Source of the DNA: an uncultured Oscillospiraceae bacterium
GTDB taxonomy: Bacteria > Bacillota > Clostridia > Oscillospirales > Acutalibacteraceae
Assembly (NCBI GenBank): GCA_900552605.1
Contig: USAR01000042.1
Location: forward strand, 1 to 9,314
DNA length: 9,314 nt
Direction: 5' to 3'
The notes beneath the pieces are model-generated. The model worked only from the letters and a program-made list of their open reading frames with translations. It did no database searches and was not told where the DNA came from. Below, one piece after another: positions 1 through 5,734 of this stretch. Numbering within the stretch: the stretch's first letter is position 1; each line of letters opens with the position of its first letter. The translations under genes were made by a program, and so were the position numbers.

Positions 1-36
1 AAGCTAAAAAATACCGCAACTTTTTTAAAAAAGACC

Positions 37-65
37 TTTTAGTTTTCGCGGCGATATGGTATACT
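37..65 (+). promoter_or_regulatory. Predicted sigma-A promoter of the lipoprotein/two-component operon
   Basis: The hexamer TATACT (60-65) is preceded by TG at the extended -10 position (57-58), giving TGGTATACT. The -35 region 17 bp upstream (TTTTAG, 37-42) is a poor match, as is usual when an extended -10 is present. A run of T and A at 20-32 lies directly upstream and could act as an UP-type element. The predicted start near base 72 gives a leader of about 80 nt before the GTG start at 153. Confidence 0.45.
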
Positions 66-106
66 TATATATAATTACGGTGTAAATTGCCCGTAGTGCA
101 CATTTA

Positions 107-124
107 TGCAGCTTTACGGCTGCA
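107..124 (+). repeat. Inverted repeat in the operon leader, TGCAGC-N6-GCTGCA
   Basis: Perfect 6-bp arms (107-112 and 119-124) flank the 6-nt loop TTTACG. It lies in the predicted 5' leader, 11 nt upstream of the ribosome site at 136-143. It could be a small RNA hairpin or an operator. No T-run follows, so it is not a terminator. A chance origin cannot be excluded at this length. Confidence 0.35.
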
Positions 125-135
125 AATACAAGCCA

Positions 136-143
136 AAAGGAAG
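136..143 (+). promoter_or_regulatory. Ribosome binding site that fixes a GTG start for the lipoprotein
   Basis: AAAGGAAG lies 9 nt before GTG at 153. It decides the start: the longer in-frame reading from TTG at 87 would put 22 extra residues, several of them charged, before the signal peptide and has no ribosome site of its own. Confidence 0.7.
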
Positions 144-152
144 TGTTTAAAA

Positions 153-1466
153 GTGGCGGCAAAAAGAATCACCTCAGCACTTGTTTGCGCTTTGCTGCTG
201 CTTTTTTGCTTCAGCGGCTGCAGCGGCGGACTGGCTTCCGATAACAATATTCTGCAAGCGCCGCGCCCCGACGGCGAGGTCTCAAAAATCCAGGCAGCTC
301 TTAAAAGGGCGTCTGTTACAAACTACACTCTTAAAACGCCGAAGTACGGCGAGTTTCGTTCCGCGTTTGTGCTTCGTGACCTCAACGGCGACGGAAAAGA
401 TGAGGCGGTAGCTTTTTATTCAACAAAATCGGGCAAAACAGAAACACTGCATTTTTCCGTAATTCTTAAAAAGGGAAGACGTTGGGAGGTTGCAAGCGAT
501 ACCGCGCTTGCAGGCTCTGATATAGAAAAGGTCGACTTCGGCGATATGAACGGCGACGGCACACTTGAAGTGTGCATTGCGGTAAGCATATACGGCTCTC
601 CGGAAAAGCGGCTTTCGGTTTACAAAATATCGGGTGATATCCCTGTTAAATGGTACGAGGGCAGCTATTCCGACTATCTGATTTGCGATATGAACGGCGA
701 CAGCTGCGATGACCTGGTGGTCTTCACGCTCGACACTATTGAAAAAATCGCCTCGTGCACGCTTCTGGTTTCGAACGGCAGTGCGCTCAATCGTATTTCG
801 TCGGTAAGGCTCGACAGCGGAATAACATCGATAAAGGAGATCACTAACACCAAAGTTGACGGTGCGCCTGCACTTTTTGTAGACGCGCAAAACGGGCAGT
901 CTTCGTATTTTACCGAGATCGTAAGCTTTAAAAACGGCGCCCTTTGCGTTCCTCTTTACGAGCAGTCGCGCCAAAGCAGCCTGCTTACTTCAAGATATCA
1001 AAACTTAAGCTGTCGCGATATCGATTACGACGGCGAGCTTGAAATACCGTGTATGACAGCGCTGCCCACCGACGGTAACGAGCAAAACGTTTTGTATTTA
1101 ACGGATTGGAAAGCATATTCCGGCGGTCAGCTTCGAAGCAAGGAGCTTTCGGTAATTTCAAAAGAGCAGCAGTATAAAATTGTTATAAAGGATATGTGGA
1201 TAGGCAATTTCAGCTGCTTAAGCGCTAATAACGACGGAATGGATTTTTACGATTACAGCGCGAAGGACGGTCTGAAAAGCTGCCTGTTTCAACTCTGTGC
1301 GGTAAGCTCCGGCGGATATCGTGCCGACGAGTTTCGCGGGTGGTTCACCGTGCAGCAAAATTACAAGACCGTGTATTTGGCAAAAATCACTGCCGAGGGA
1401 ACGGCAGAGGGAATTACGGAAAAAACTGTAAGCGAATGTTTCAGGGATAATATTTCGGAGGATTGA
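153..1466 (+). CDS. Lipoprotein with Asp-rich FG-GAP/VCBS-like repeats
   Basis: Probably a lipid-anchored protein on the outer face of the membrane; its function is unknown. Starting at GTG 153 it has 437 residues. The N-terminus is a typical lipoprotein signal: Lys4/Arg5, a hydrophobic stretch at about 8-20, and lipobox FSGC with Cys23 as the modified residue. The body carries at least four D-x-[ND]-x-D-G/S-like loops starting at Asp76 (DLNGDGKDE), Asp131 (DMNGDGTLE), Asp179 (DMNGDSCDD) and Asp289 (DIDYDGELE). They resemble the calcium-binding loops of FG-GAP/VCBS beta-propeller blades. Bases 541-557 and 685-701, coding for two of these loops, are identical over 17 nt. The gene ends 5 nt before the response regulator, so it is likely the first gene of the operon and may be an accessory sensor or an output of the kinase; that role is inference. 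Propeller-like lipoproteins of this sort are common in clostridia and poorly characterised. Confidence 0.8.
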   Translation: MAAKRITSALVCALLLLFCFSGCSGGLASDNNILQAPRPDGEVSKIQAALKRASVTNYTLKTPKYGEFRSAFVLRDLNGDGKDEAVAFYSTKSGKTETLHFSVILKKGRRWEVASDTALAGSDIEKVDFGDMNGDGTLEVCIAVSIYGSPEKRLSVYKISGDIPVKWYEGSYSDYLICDMNGDSCDDLVVFTLDTIEKIASCTLLVSNGSALNRISSVRLDSGITSIKEITNTKVDGAPALFVDAQNGQSSYFTEIVSFKNGALCVPLYEQSRQSSLLTSRYQNLSCRDIDYDGELEIPCMTALPTDGNEQNVLYLTDWKAYSGGQLRSKELSVISKEQQYKIVIKDMWIGNFSCLSANNDGMDFYDYSAKDGLKSCLFQLCAVSSGGYRADEFRGWFTVQQNYKTVYLAKITAEGTAEGITEKTVSECFRDNISED

Positions 1467-1471
1467 ACAAT

Positions 1472-2173
1472 ATGAAACGTGTATTGGTTGTTGAAGACGA
1501 AACGGCGATTCGCGAATTTGAGGTTATAAACCTTAAACGCGGCGGCTATGAAACCGTTGAGGCGGAATCGGGCGAGGACGCTCTGCGACTTTTTGATGAA
1601 AGCAGAGGCAATTTCGACATTGTACTGCTCGATATTTCAATGCCCGGTATGGACGGCTTTGCCGTCTGCAAAGAGCTGCGTAGCCGCACACAAACGCTCG
1701 GCATAATAATGCTCACGGCACGCGCTCAGGAAATGGACAAAATAAGCGGACTTATGATGGGCGCCGACGATTACATAACAAAGCCGTTCAGCCCCACAGA
1801 GCTTATGGCAAGAGTCGACAGTCTTTATCGCCGCGTGGAAATGCTCGGAGGAAAAGCCAATAATTCCGATGAGATCACTCTCGGAGAGTTTACGCTCAAT
1901 CTGCGCCGCCGTTCGCTTACAAAAGCGGGCAAGAGCATTGAGCTTACACAGGTGGAATTTCAAATTATTGAATATTTCTTCACACAACCCGATACCGCTC
2001 TCGACAGAACGGATATCTTAAACCACGTATGGGGAGAAAACTATTTCGGCGAGGAAAAAATTGTTGATGTTAATGTGCGCCGCTTAAGAATGAAGATAGA
2101 GGATAACCCCTCGCAGCCGAAGCATCTTATAACCGTTTGGGGTATGGGCTACAAATGGAAAACGGGGAAATAA
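1472..2173 (+). CDS. OmpR/PhoB-family response regulator
   Basis: DNA-binding regulator of a two-component system, acting in the cytoplasm once phosphorylated by the kinase encoded next. It has 233 residues, the normal length for the family. The receiver domain (about 1-120) has the acidic pair Glu8/Asp9, phospho-acceptor Asp54 (VLLDISMPGMDG), Thr82 (MLTAR) and Lys104 (ITKPF). The winged-helix domain spans about 135-230, with the recognition helix around VDVNVRRLRMKIE (198-210) and the C-terminal wing GMGYKW. ATG 1472 is chosen because GGAGG (1457-1461) lies 10 nt upstream; a TTG at 1463 in the same frame is too close to that site. The gene follows the lipoprotein by 5 nt and precedes the kinase by 3 nt. 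The family assignment is firm, but the target genes cannot be read from the sequence, so no phoP/resD-type name is given. Confidence 0.95.
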   Translation: MKRVLVVEDETAIREFEVINLKRGGYETVEAESGEDALRLFDESRGNFDIVLLDISMPGMDGFAVCKELRSRTQTLGIIMLTARAQEMDKISGLMMGADDYITKPFSPTELMARVDSLYRRVEMLGGKANNSDEITLGEFTLNLRRRSLTKAGKSIELTQVEFQIIEYFFTQPDTALDRTDILNHVWGENYFGEEKIVDVNVRRLRMKIEDNPSQPKHLITVWGMGYKWKTGK

Positions 2174-2176
2174 AGA

Positions 2177-3694
2177 ATGGCAGCTGAAATTAAGGTTAAG
2201 GGAATAACAAGGCGTTGGATGGTCAACATCCTCTCAACCATAGTTATCGGCGTTGTTGTGGTTGAGGTTGCGTTCGGACTGTTTATATACTCTTATTTTT
2301 GCAGCATTGCACGCTCTAACGCCGACAGTTACGCAAGGTTTTTCACAGGGCTCAGTTACAGCACTGCCGATAAATTCAGCGAATCGGCAAGGCAGTATGT
2401 CGGAAAGTTTCAGCACAGCGACAGTATGCAGGTGCAGATTTTCGATTCTCACGGCAATATCGTGGCCGATACATCGGGACTGATGTCGCAAAATGTCGCA
2501 CCAGATTATGAAGAGGCTGTTGAATCGCCGAGCGGCACAGGCAGCTTTGTGGGGAAAGGGCCTTCGGGCGAGCACATTATGGCGGAGACTTTTTTGCTGA
2601 CAGACACCGGCAACGGCGTTAACGGCGCTGTAAGATGGGTTATTTCGATGACGCCGCTCTACCGCAGATTTTTTATTTCAATGGCGGCGGCAATCGCTTT
2701 CGGAGCAGTGCTTGTTGTGTTTGTTGCTTTTTCCGGAAGGTATTTCAACCGCTCTATAGTGGTGCCTGTAAGAGAAGTTAGCCGCACCGCGCGCAAAATT
2801 GCGATGGGCGATTTTCACGCAAGGCTTGAGGTTAAGGAAAGCGACGAAATCGGTGAGCTTTGCGACACCATAAACTATATGGCAAACGAGCTCAGCACCG
2901 CGGAGGAAATGAAGAACGATTTTATCTCCTCTGTTTCGCACGAGCTGCGCACACCGCTTACCGCTATTAAGGGCTGGGGCGAAACCGCAAAAATGGCGGT
3001 AAACAACCACGATGCGGAGCTTACGGAAAAGGGAATCAACGTTATATTAAGTGAGACCGACCGTTTGCAGGGGCTTGTTGAAGAGCTGCTTGATTTTTCA
3101 AGAATACAGTCGGGCAGGCTTTCGGTTAATATGTCGCTTATCAATGTTGCCGGAATTATCGACGACGCCGCAGGAATGTACGATGAAATTGCAAGACGTC
3201 ACGGCATTGTTGTGCGTGTTGTAAGACCTAAGACCCTGCCGCAGGTTACGGGAGACCTCAACAGATTGAAGCAGGTGTTTATAAACATTATAGACAATGC
3301 GGTTAAATACACTCAAAGCGATGGTTTTGTGGACGTTAAGGTGTGCGTGGAGGATGGCTTTATCCGTGTTATTATAAGCGACACGGGCGTTGGTATTCCG
3401 GAAAAGGATATCGACCGTGTTAAAGAGAAATTTTACAAAGCAAACAAAACCGTGCGCGGCAGCGGAATCGGGCTTGCCGTTGCAGATGAAATTTTGAAGC
3501 AGCACGACGGACTTTTGTTTATTGAAAGCAAAGAAAACGAGGGCACAACCGTAACGGTGGTGCTGCCCGTTGCAAAGCCGAAAGAGGACGAAACGGAAAC
3601 GCCGCAGCTTGAAATTAAACCTACCGAGCTTAACGTTTCGGTTGAGTCGGGCGCAGAGGGCAACGAAAAGACAGACGGAAAGGATGAGGCTTAA
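2177..3694 (+). CDS. Membrane sensor histidine kinase (PhoR/WalK-type layout)
   Basis: Sensor kinase that should autophosphorylate on His255 and pass the phosphate to Asp54 of the upstream regulator. Layout of the 505 residues: TM1 (about 15-42), an extracytoplasmic region (about 43-163) with a Cache/PAS-like core (VQIFDSHGNIVADTSG), TM2 (about 166-187), HAMP (about 188-242), HisKA with SSVSHELRTP (His255), and an HATPase domain. The latter shows the N-box NIIDNAVKY (Asn370/Asn374), G1 box DTGVGIP (402-408) and G2 box GSGIGLAV (428-435). All residues needed for kinase activity are present. After the ATPase domain, from about 466, comes an acidic, low-complexity tail of about 40 residues rich in Glu, Asp, Lys and Thr, which is not part of the standard fold. 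ATG 2177 follows the regulator stop by 3 nt, with a modest GGGGA site at 2164-2168. The stop overlaps the next start (TAATG). The ligand is unknown. Confidence 0.95.
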   Translation: MAAEIKVKGITRRWMVNILSTIVIGVVVVEVAFGLFIYSYFCSIARSNADSYARFFTGLSYSTADKFSESARQYVGKFQHSDSMQVQIFDSHGNIVADTSGLMSQNVAPDYEEAVESPSGTGSFVGKGPSGEHIMAETFLLTDTGNGVNGAVRWVISMTPLYRRFFISMAAAIAFGAVLVVFVAFSGRYFNRSIVVPVREVSRTARKIAMGDFHARLEVKESDEIGELCDTINYMANELSTAEEMKNDFISSVSHELRTPLTAIKGWGETAKMAVNNHDAELTEKGINVILSETDRLQGLVEELLDFSRIQSGRLSVNMSLINVAGIIDDAAGMYDEIARRHGIVVRVVRPKTLPQVTGDLNRLKQVFINIIDNAVKYTQSDGFVDVKVCVEDGFIRVIISDTGVGIPEKDIDRVKEKFYKANKTVRGSGIGLAVADEILKQHDGLLFIESKENEGTTVTVVLPVAKPKEDETETPQLEIKPTELNVSVESGAEGNEKTDGKDEA

Positions 3695-4653
3695 TGCCGA
3701 AAAAGACGAGCATCGGCGGTCAGGCGGTCATTGAGGGCATTATGATGAAGGGTCCGAAAAAAACCGCGCTTGCCGTGCGTGTGCCGAGCGGAGAAATTGA
3801 CATTGAATACTTGCAGGAAAAGCACTTAAAAGATAAATGCAGCTTTTGGGGATTGCCTGTTATCCGCGGCGTTGTGGGGTTTATTGAAAGCATGATAATC
3901 GGCTATAAGGCGATGATGATGTCAGCCGAAAAATCGGGTCTTGCAGACGAAGAAGAGGAAAAAAACGAAAAGAATACCGATGAAAAGGAAAAAAACTCTT
4001 CAAAGCTTATGAACGTGCTTATGGTTATTGCGTCGGTGCTTGGCATCGGGCTCGGCGTGGTGCTGTTTATGTATCTTCCCGCCCTGCTTTTCGACCTTTC
4101 AAATCGTGCTCTTTCGGGCAGCATATCAGGGCTTAAGGCGGTGTTTGAGGGAATAATCAAAATATTTATATTCTTGGTTTATATGCTGTTGGTTTCTAAA
4201 ATGAAAGAGATAAAGCGGGTCTTCAGCTATCATGGAGCAGAGCACAAAACCATTTTCTGCTATGAGGCAGGCGAGGAGCTGACCGTTGAGAATGTTAGAA
4301 AGCAAAAGCGCTTTCACCCGCGGTGCGGCACATCGTTTATGATACTTATGCTTGTGGTGGGAATATTGCTCGGCATTATTTTAACGTGGTGCTTCCCTTC
4401 ACTTCAGCAGTCGAGCTTTCGCCCCGTTTGGGTGCTTATTAAAATACTTATTTTGCCGATTATTTGCGGCTTCGGATATGAGCTGCTAAAGCTTTGCGGC
4501 AGGCACGATAACCTGCTTACAAGAATCATTGCGGCTCCCGGAATGTGGATGCAGCACATAACAACAAACGAGCCCGACGACTCAATGATAGAGGTTGCAA
4601 TTGAATCGCTTAAAGCCGTGCTGCCGGATAATCCCGACGAGGATAATTGGTGA
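3694..4653 (+). CDS. DUF1385 (YqhQ-like) integral membrane protein of unknown function
   Basis: This 319-residue protein belongs to the DUF1385/YqhQ family, widely conserved in Bacillota and often described as a putative metal-dependent enzyme without a proven activity. Family signatures seen: N-terminal GGQAVIEGIMMKGP (8-21), YHGAEHKTIFCYE (179-191), RFHPRCGTSF (206-215) and the C-terminal APGMWMQHITT stretch (281-291). His180, Glu183, His184, His208 and Cys211 could form a metal or active site, which is inference. Hydrophobic segments lie at about 105-135, 148-168, 214-235 and 246-265. A highly charged Glu/Lys-rich loop (about 85-102) precedes the first. ATG 3694 overlaps the kinase stop by 1 nt and has the site GGATGAGG (3682-3689) upstream. 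The gene overlaps prmC by 1 nt; DUF1385 next to prmC is, to my knowledge, a recurring clostridial arrangement. Confidence 0.9.
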   Translation: MPKKTSIGGQAVIEGIMMKGPKKTALAVRVPSGEIDIEYLQEKHLKDKCSFWGLPVIRGVVGFIESMIIGYKAMMMSAEKSGLADEEEEKNEKNTDEKEKNSSKLMNVLMVIASVLGIGLGVVLFMYLPALLFDLSNRALSGSISGLKAVFEGIIKIFIFLVYMLLVSKMKEIKRVFSYHGAEHKTIFCYEAGEELTVENVRKQKRFHPRCGTSFMILMLVVGILLGIILTWCFPSLQQSSFRPVWVLIKILILPIICGFGYELLKLCGRHDNLLTRIIAAPGMWMQHITTNEPDDSMIEVAIESLKAVLPDNPDEDNW

Positions 4654-5501
4654 TGACGGCGGCAAGCGCTTTAAAAAGAGTGCGCAAAACGCTTTTAAAC
4701 GCAGGAATTGAGGACGCACAGCTTGAGGCGAGAGCACTGACTCAGGCGGTATTAAAAATCGGGAGCACAGCGTTTTTAACAGACGACAGCGATATCGACG
4801 AGCGGCTGCTGTCGGAGCTTTTTAAAAAAGCGGAAAAGCGAGCGGACGGATATCCGCTGCAATACATAATCGGCGAGTGGGAGTTCTTTTCATTGCCGTT
4901 TGCAGTGGGCGAGGGTGTGCTTGTGCCAAGGCAGGATACAGAGCAGCTTGTGCTGTTTGCAATCGAATTTTTAAAAGAAAAACCAAATGCCGAGGTAATT
5001 GACCTTTGCTCGGGCAGCGGCTGTATTGCGATAAGCATTGCAAAGCATTTTCCAAAAGCCAAAGTTACGGCTGTTGAAAAAAGCGACAGAGCATTTTCAT
5101 ACCTTTTGAAAAACATTGAGAAAAACAATGTTAAGGTTAACGCGGTGCTCGGCGATATTGCAGAGCTTGAAACGAAAAAGCATTACGACCTTGTTGTTTC
5201 AAATCCGCCGTATATTGAAAGCGACGTTTTGCCGACACTTCAAAAAGAGGTTAAGCACGAGCCTGCAATGGCTCTTGACGGCGGCAACGACGGCTTGAGC
5301 TTCTACCGATTGATTGCAATGCGGTGGCTGCCGAAAATCAAACACGGCGGTGCGCTTGCCGTTGAGATAGGGTATAATCAAAAGGCTGCGGTTACGGAAA
5401 TATTCCAAAAAGCCGGGATTGAGAACGTTAGATGCATTAAAGACTACGGCGGAAACAACAGGACGATTGTTGGGACAGTGAATAGTGACTGCGTTGAATA
5501 A
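4653..5501 (+). CDS. prmC: Peptide chain release factor N5-glutamine methyltransferase
   Basis: PrmC uses S-adenosylmethionine to methylate the glutamine of the GGQ motif in release factors RF1 and RF2, aiding translation termination. From ATG 4653 it has 282 residues, the usual family length. The N-terminal helical substrate-binding domain spans about 1-80, followed by the family signature VGEGVLVPRQDTEQLV (85-100). SAM-binding motif I is VIDLCSGSGCIAI (115-127) and the catalytic NPPY motif is at 184-187. KHEPAMALDGGNDGLSFYR (201-219) is a further family hallmark. TTG 4647 and GTG 4650 are also in frame, but GAGGA (4639-4643) is best spaced (9 nt) for ATG 4653, which overlaps the DUF1385 stop as TGATG. 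No release-factor gene lies in the window; prfA often neighbours prmC. The last codons double as the -35 region of the recA distal promoter. Confidence 0.95.
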   Translation: MTAASALKRVRKTLLNAGIEDAQLEARALTQAVLKIGSTAFLTDDSDIDERLLSELFKKAEKRADGYPLQYIIGEWEFFSLPFAVGEGVLVPRQDTEQLVLFAIEFLKEKPNAEVIDLCSGSGCIAISIAKHFPKAKVTAVEKSDRAFSYLLKNIEKNNVKVNAVLGDIAELETKKHYDLVVSNPPYIESDVLPTLQKEVKHEPAMALDGGNDGLSFYRLIAMRWLPKIKHGGALAVEIGYNQKAAVTEIFQKAGIENVRCIKDYGGNNRTIVGTVNSDCVE

Positions 5502-5522
5502 GATTGGCTGCTAATTTATAAT
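5494..5522 (+). promoter_or_regulatory. Distal recA promoter (P1), near-consensus sigma-A
   Basis: TTGAAT (5494-5499) and TATAAT (5517-5522) are separated by 17 bp, with 4/6 and 6/6 matches to consensus. The -35 lies in the last codons of prmC. The predicted start is near 5529, giving a leader of about 205 nt before recA. The LexA box begins about 8 nt after the predicted start, placed to block RNA polymerase. Confidence 0.65.
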
Positions 5523-5561
5523 TTAAAAGCACACAAAGAACACTTGTTCTTGTGCATTTAA
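5523..5561 (+). terminator. Large imperfect hairpin after prmC, possible weak terminator
   Basis: An RNA from this strand can form TTAAA/TTTAA (5 bp), an A-A mismatch, GCACA/TGTGC (5 bp), a CAA bulge at 5534-5536, then AGAAC/GTTCT (5 bp) closed by an ACTT loop. It sits just after the prmC stop and could end transcription of the upstream operon. The T-run that should follow is weak (ATTTAATGGCTTTT), so termination is doubtful. The inner arms are also the LexA box, so the symmetry may exist mainly as a protein-binding site. Confidence 0.35.
5537..5550 (+). promoter_or_regulatory. LexA (DinR-type) SOS box controlling recA
   Basis: AGAACACTTGTTCT contains GAAC-N4-GTTC, the core of the Bacillota LexA operator (Bacillus consensus CGAACRNRYGTTYC). 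The half sites are perfectly symmetric over 5 bp each. It lies about +9 to +22 relative to the P1 start. recA is a classical LexA target, so the position supports function. It implies that DNA damage relieves repression of recA-recX transcribed from P1. Confidence 0.75.
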
Positions 5562-5574
5562 TGGCTTTTCGCAG

Positions 5575-5601
5575 CGTCGTGCGGCAGTGTTAAGCACGAC
5601 G
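5575..5601 (+). repeat. Stem-loop in the recA leader, 8-bp perfect stem
   Basis: CGTCGTGC (5575-5582) pairs with GCACGACG (5594-5601) around an 11-nt loop. No T-tract follows, so it is not a canonical terminator. The right arm shares five bases (5597-5601) with a competing long-range stem, CGACGGGTT (5597-5605) with AACCCGTCG (5668-5676), so the two structures cannot form together. Whether this is regulatory is inference. Confidence 0.4.
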
Positions 5602-5678
5602 GGTTTAACAAGACGCGCAAAGCAAAAGGCAAAATACTAAAAACAGCGGTCAGGGAGCGGCGGTAATAACCCGTCGGC

Positions 5679-5706
5679 TTTACATTATATATAAATGTAT
5701 TAAAAT
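5679..5706 (+). promoter_or_regulatory. Proximal recA promoter (P2) with inverted repeat in its spacer
   Basis: TTTACA (5679-5684) and TAAAAT (5701-5706) are each 5/6 matches to consensus with a 16-bp spacer. The predicted start is near 5713, directly before the recA ribosome site. The spacer and flank hold the inverted repeat TACATT (5681-5686) / AATGTA (5694-5699), which may be an operator or simply AT-rich promoter DNA. No LexA box is present here, so P2 would give damage-independent expression. Confidence 0.5.
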
Positions 5707-5715
5707 AAAACCCCG

Positions 5716-5729
5716 AAAGGAAACGGTGA
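5716..5729 (+). promoter_or_regulatory. Ribosome binding region deciding the recA start
   Basis: AAAGG (5716-5720) and GGTGA (5725-5729) together resemble a split version of the extended site AAGGAGGTGA. GGTGA lies 5 nt before ATG 5735, in the register expected for the 3' part of that site. AAAGG is only 5 nt from the alternative GTG 5726. ATG 5735 is preferred because MADDKGKAL is the family's usual N-terminus. Confidence 0.5.
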
Positions 5730-5734
5730 AGAAA

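Noticed and set aside
20..33. Perfect palindrome CTTTTTTAAAAAAG near the window start
   Set aside because: It is simple A/T sequence without a GC stem, so it is unlikely to be a terminator. More likely it is an AT-rich upstream promoter element; the upstream gene is outside the window.
87..152. TTG start giving a 459-residue lipoprotein
   Set aside because: It has no ribosome site and would place a 22-residue charged extension before a complete lipoprotein signal peptide. GTG 153 with AAAGGAAG 9 nt upstream is much better.
420..974. 184-codon open frame on the - strand
   Set aside because: It lies wholly inside the lipoprotein gene, shows no recognisable domain, and has a cysteine/arginine-rich composition typical of antisense shadows. 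Similar antisense frames at 1637-1987, 3098-3505, 5852-6232 and 7529-7957 were dropped for the same reason.
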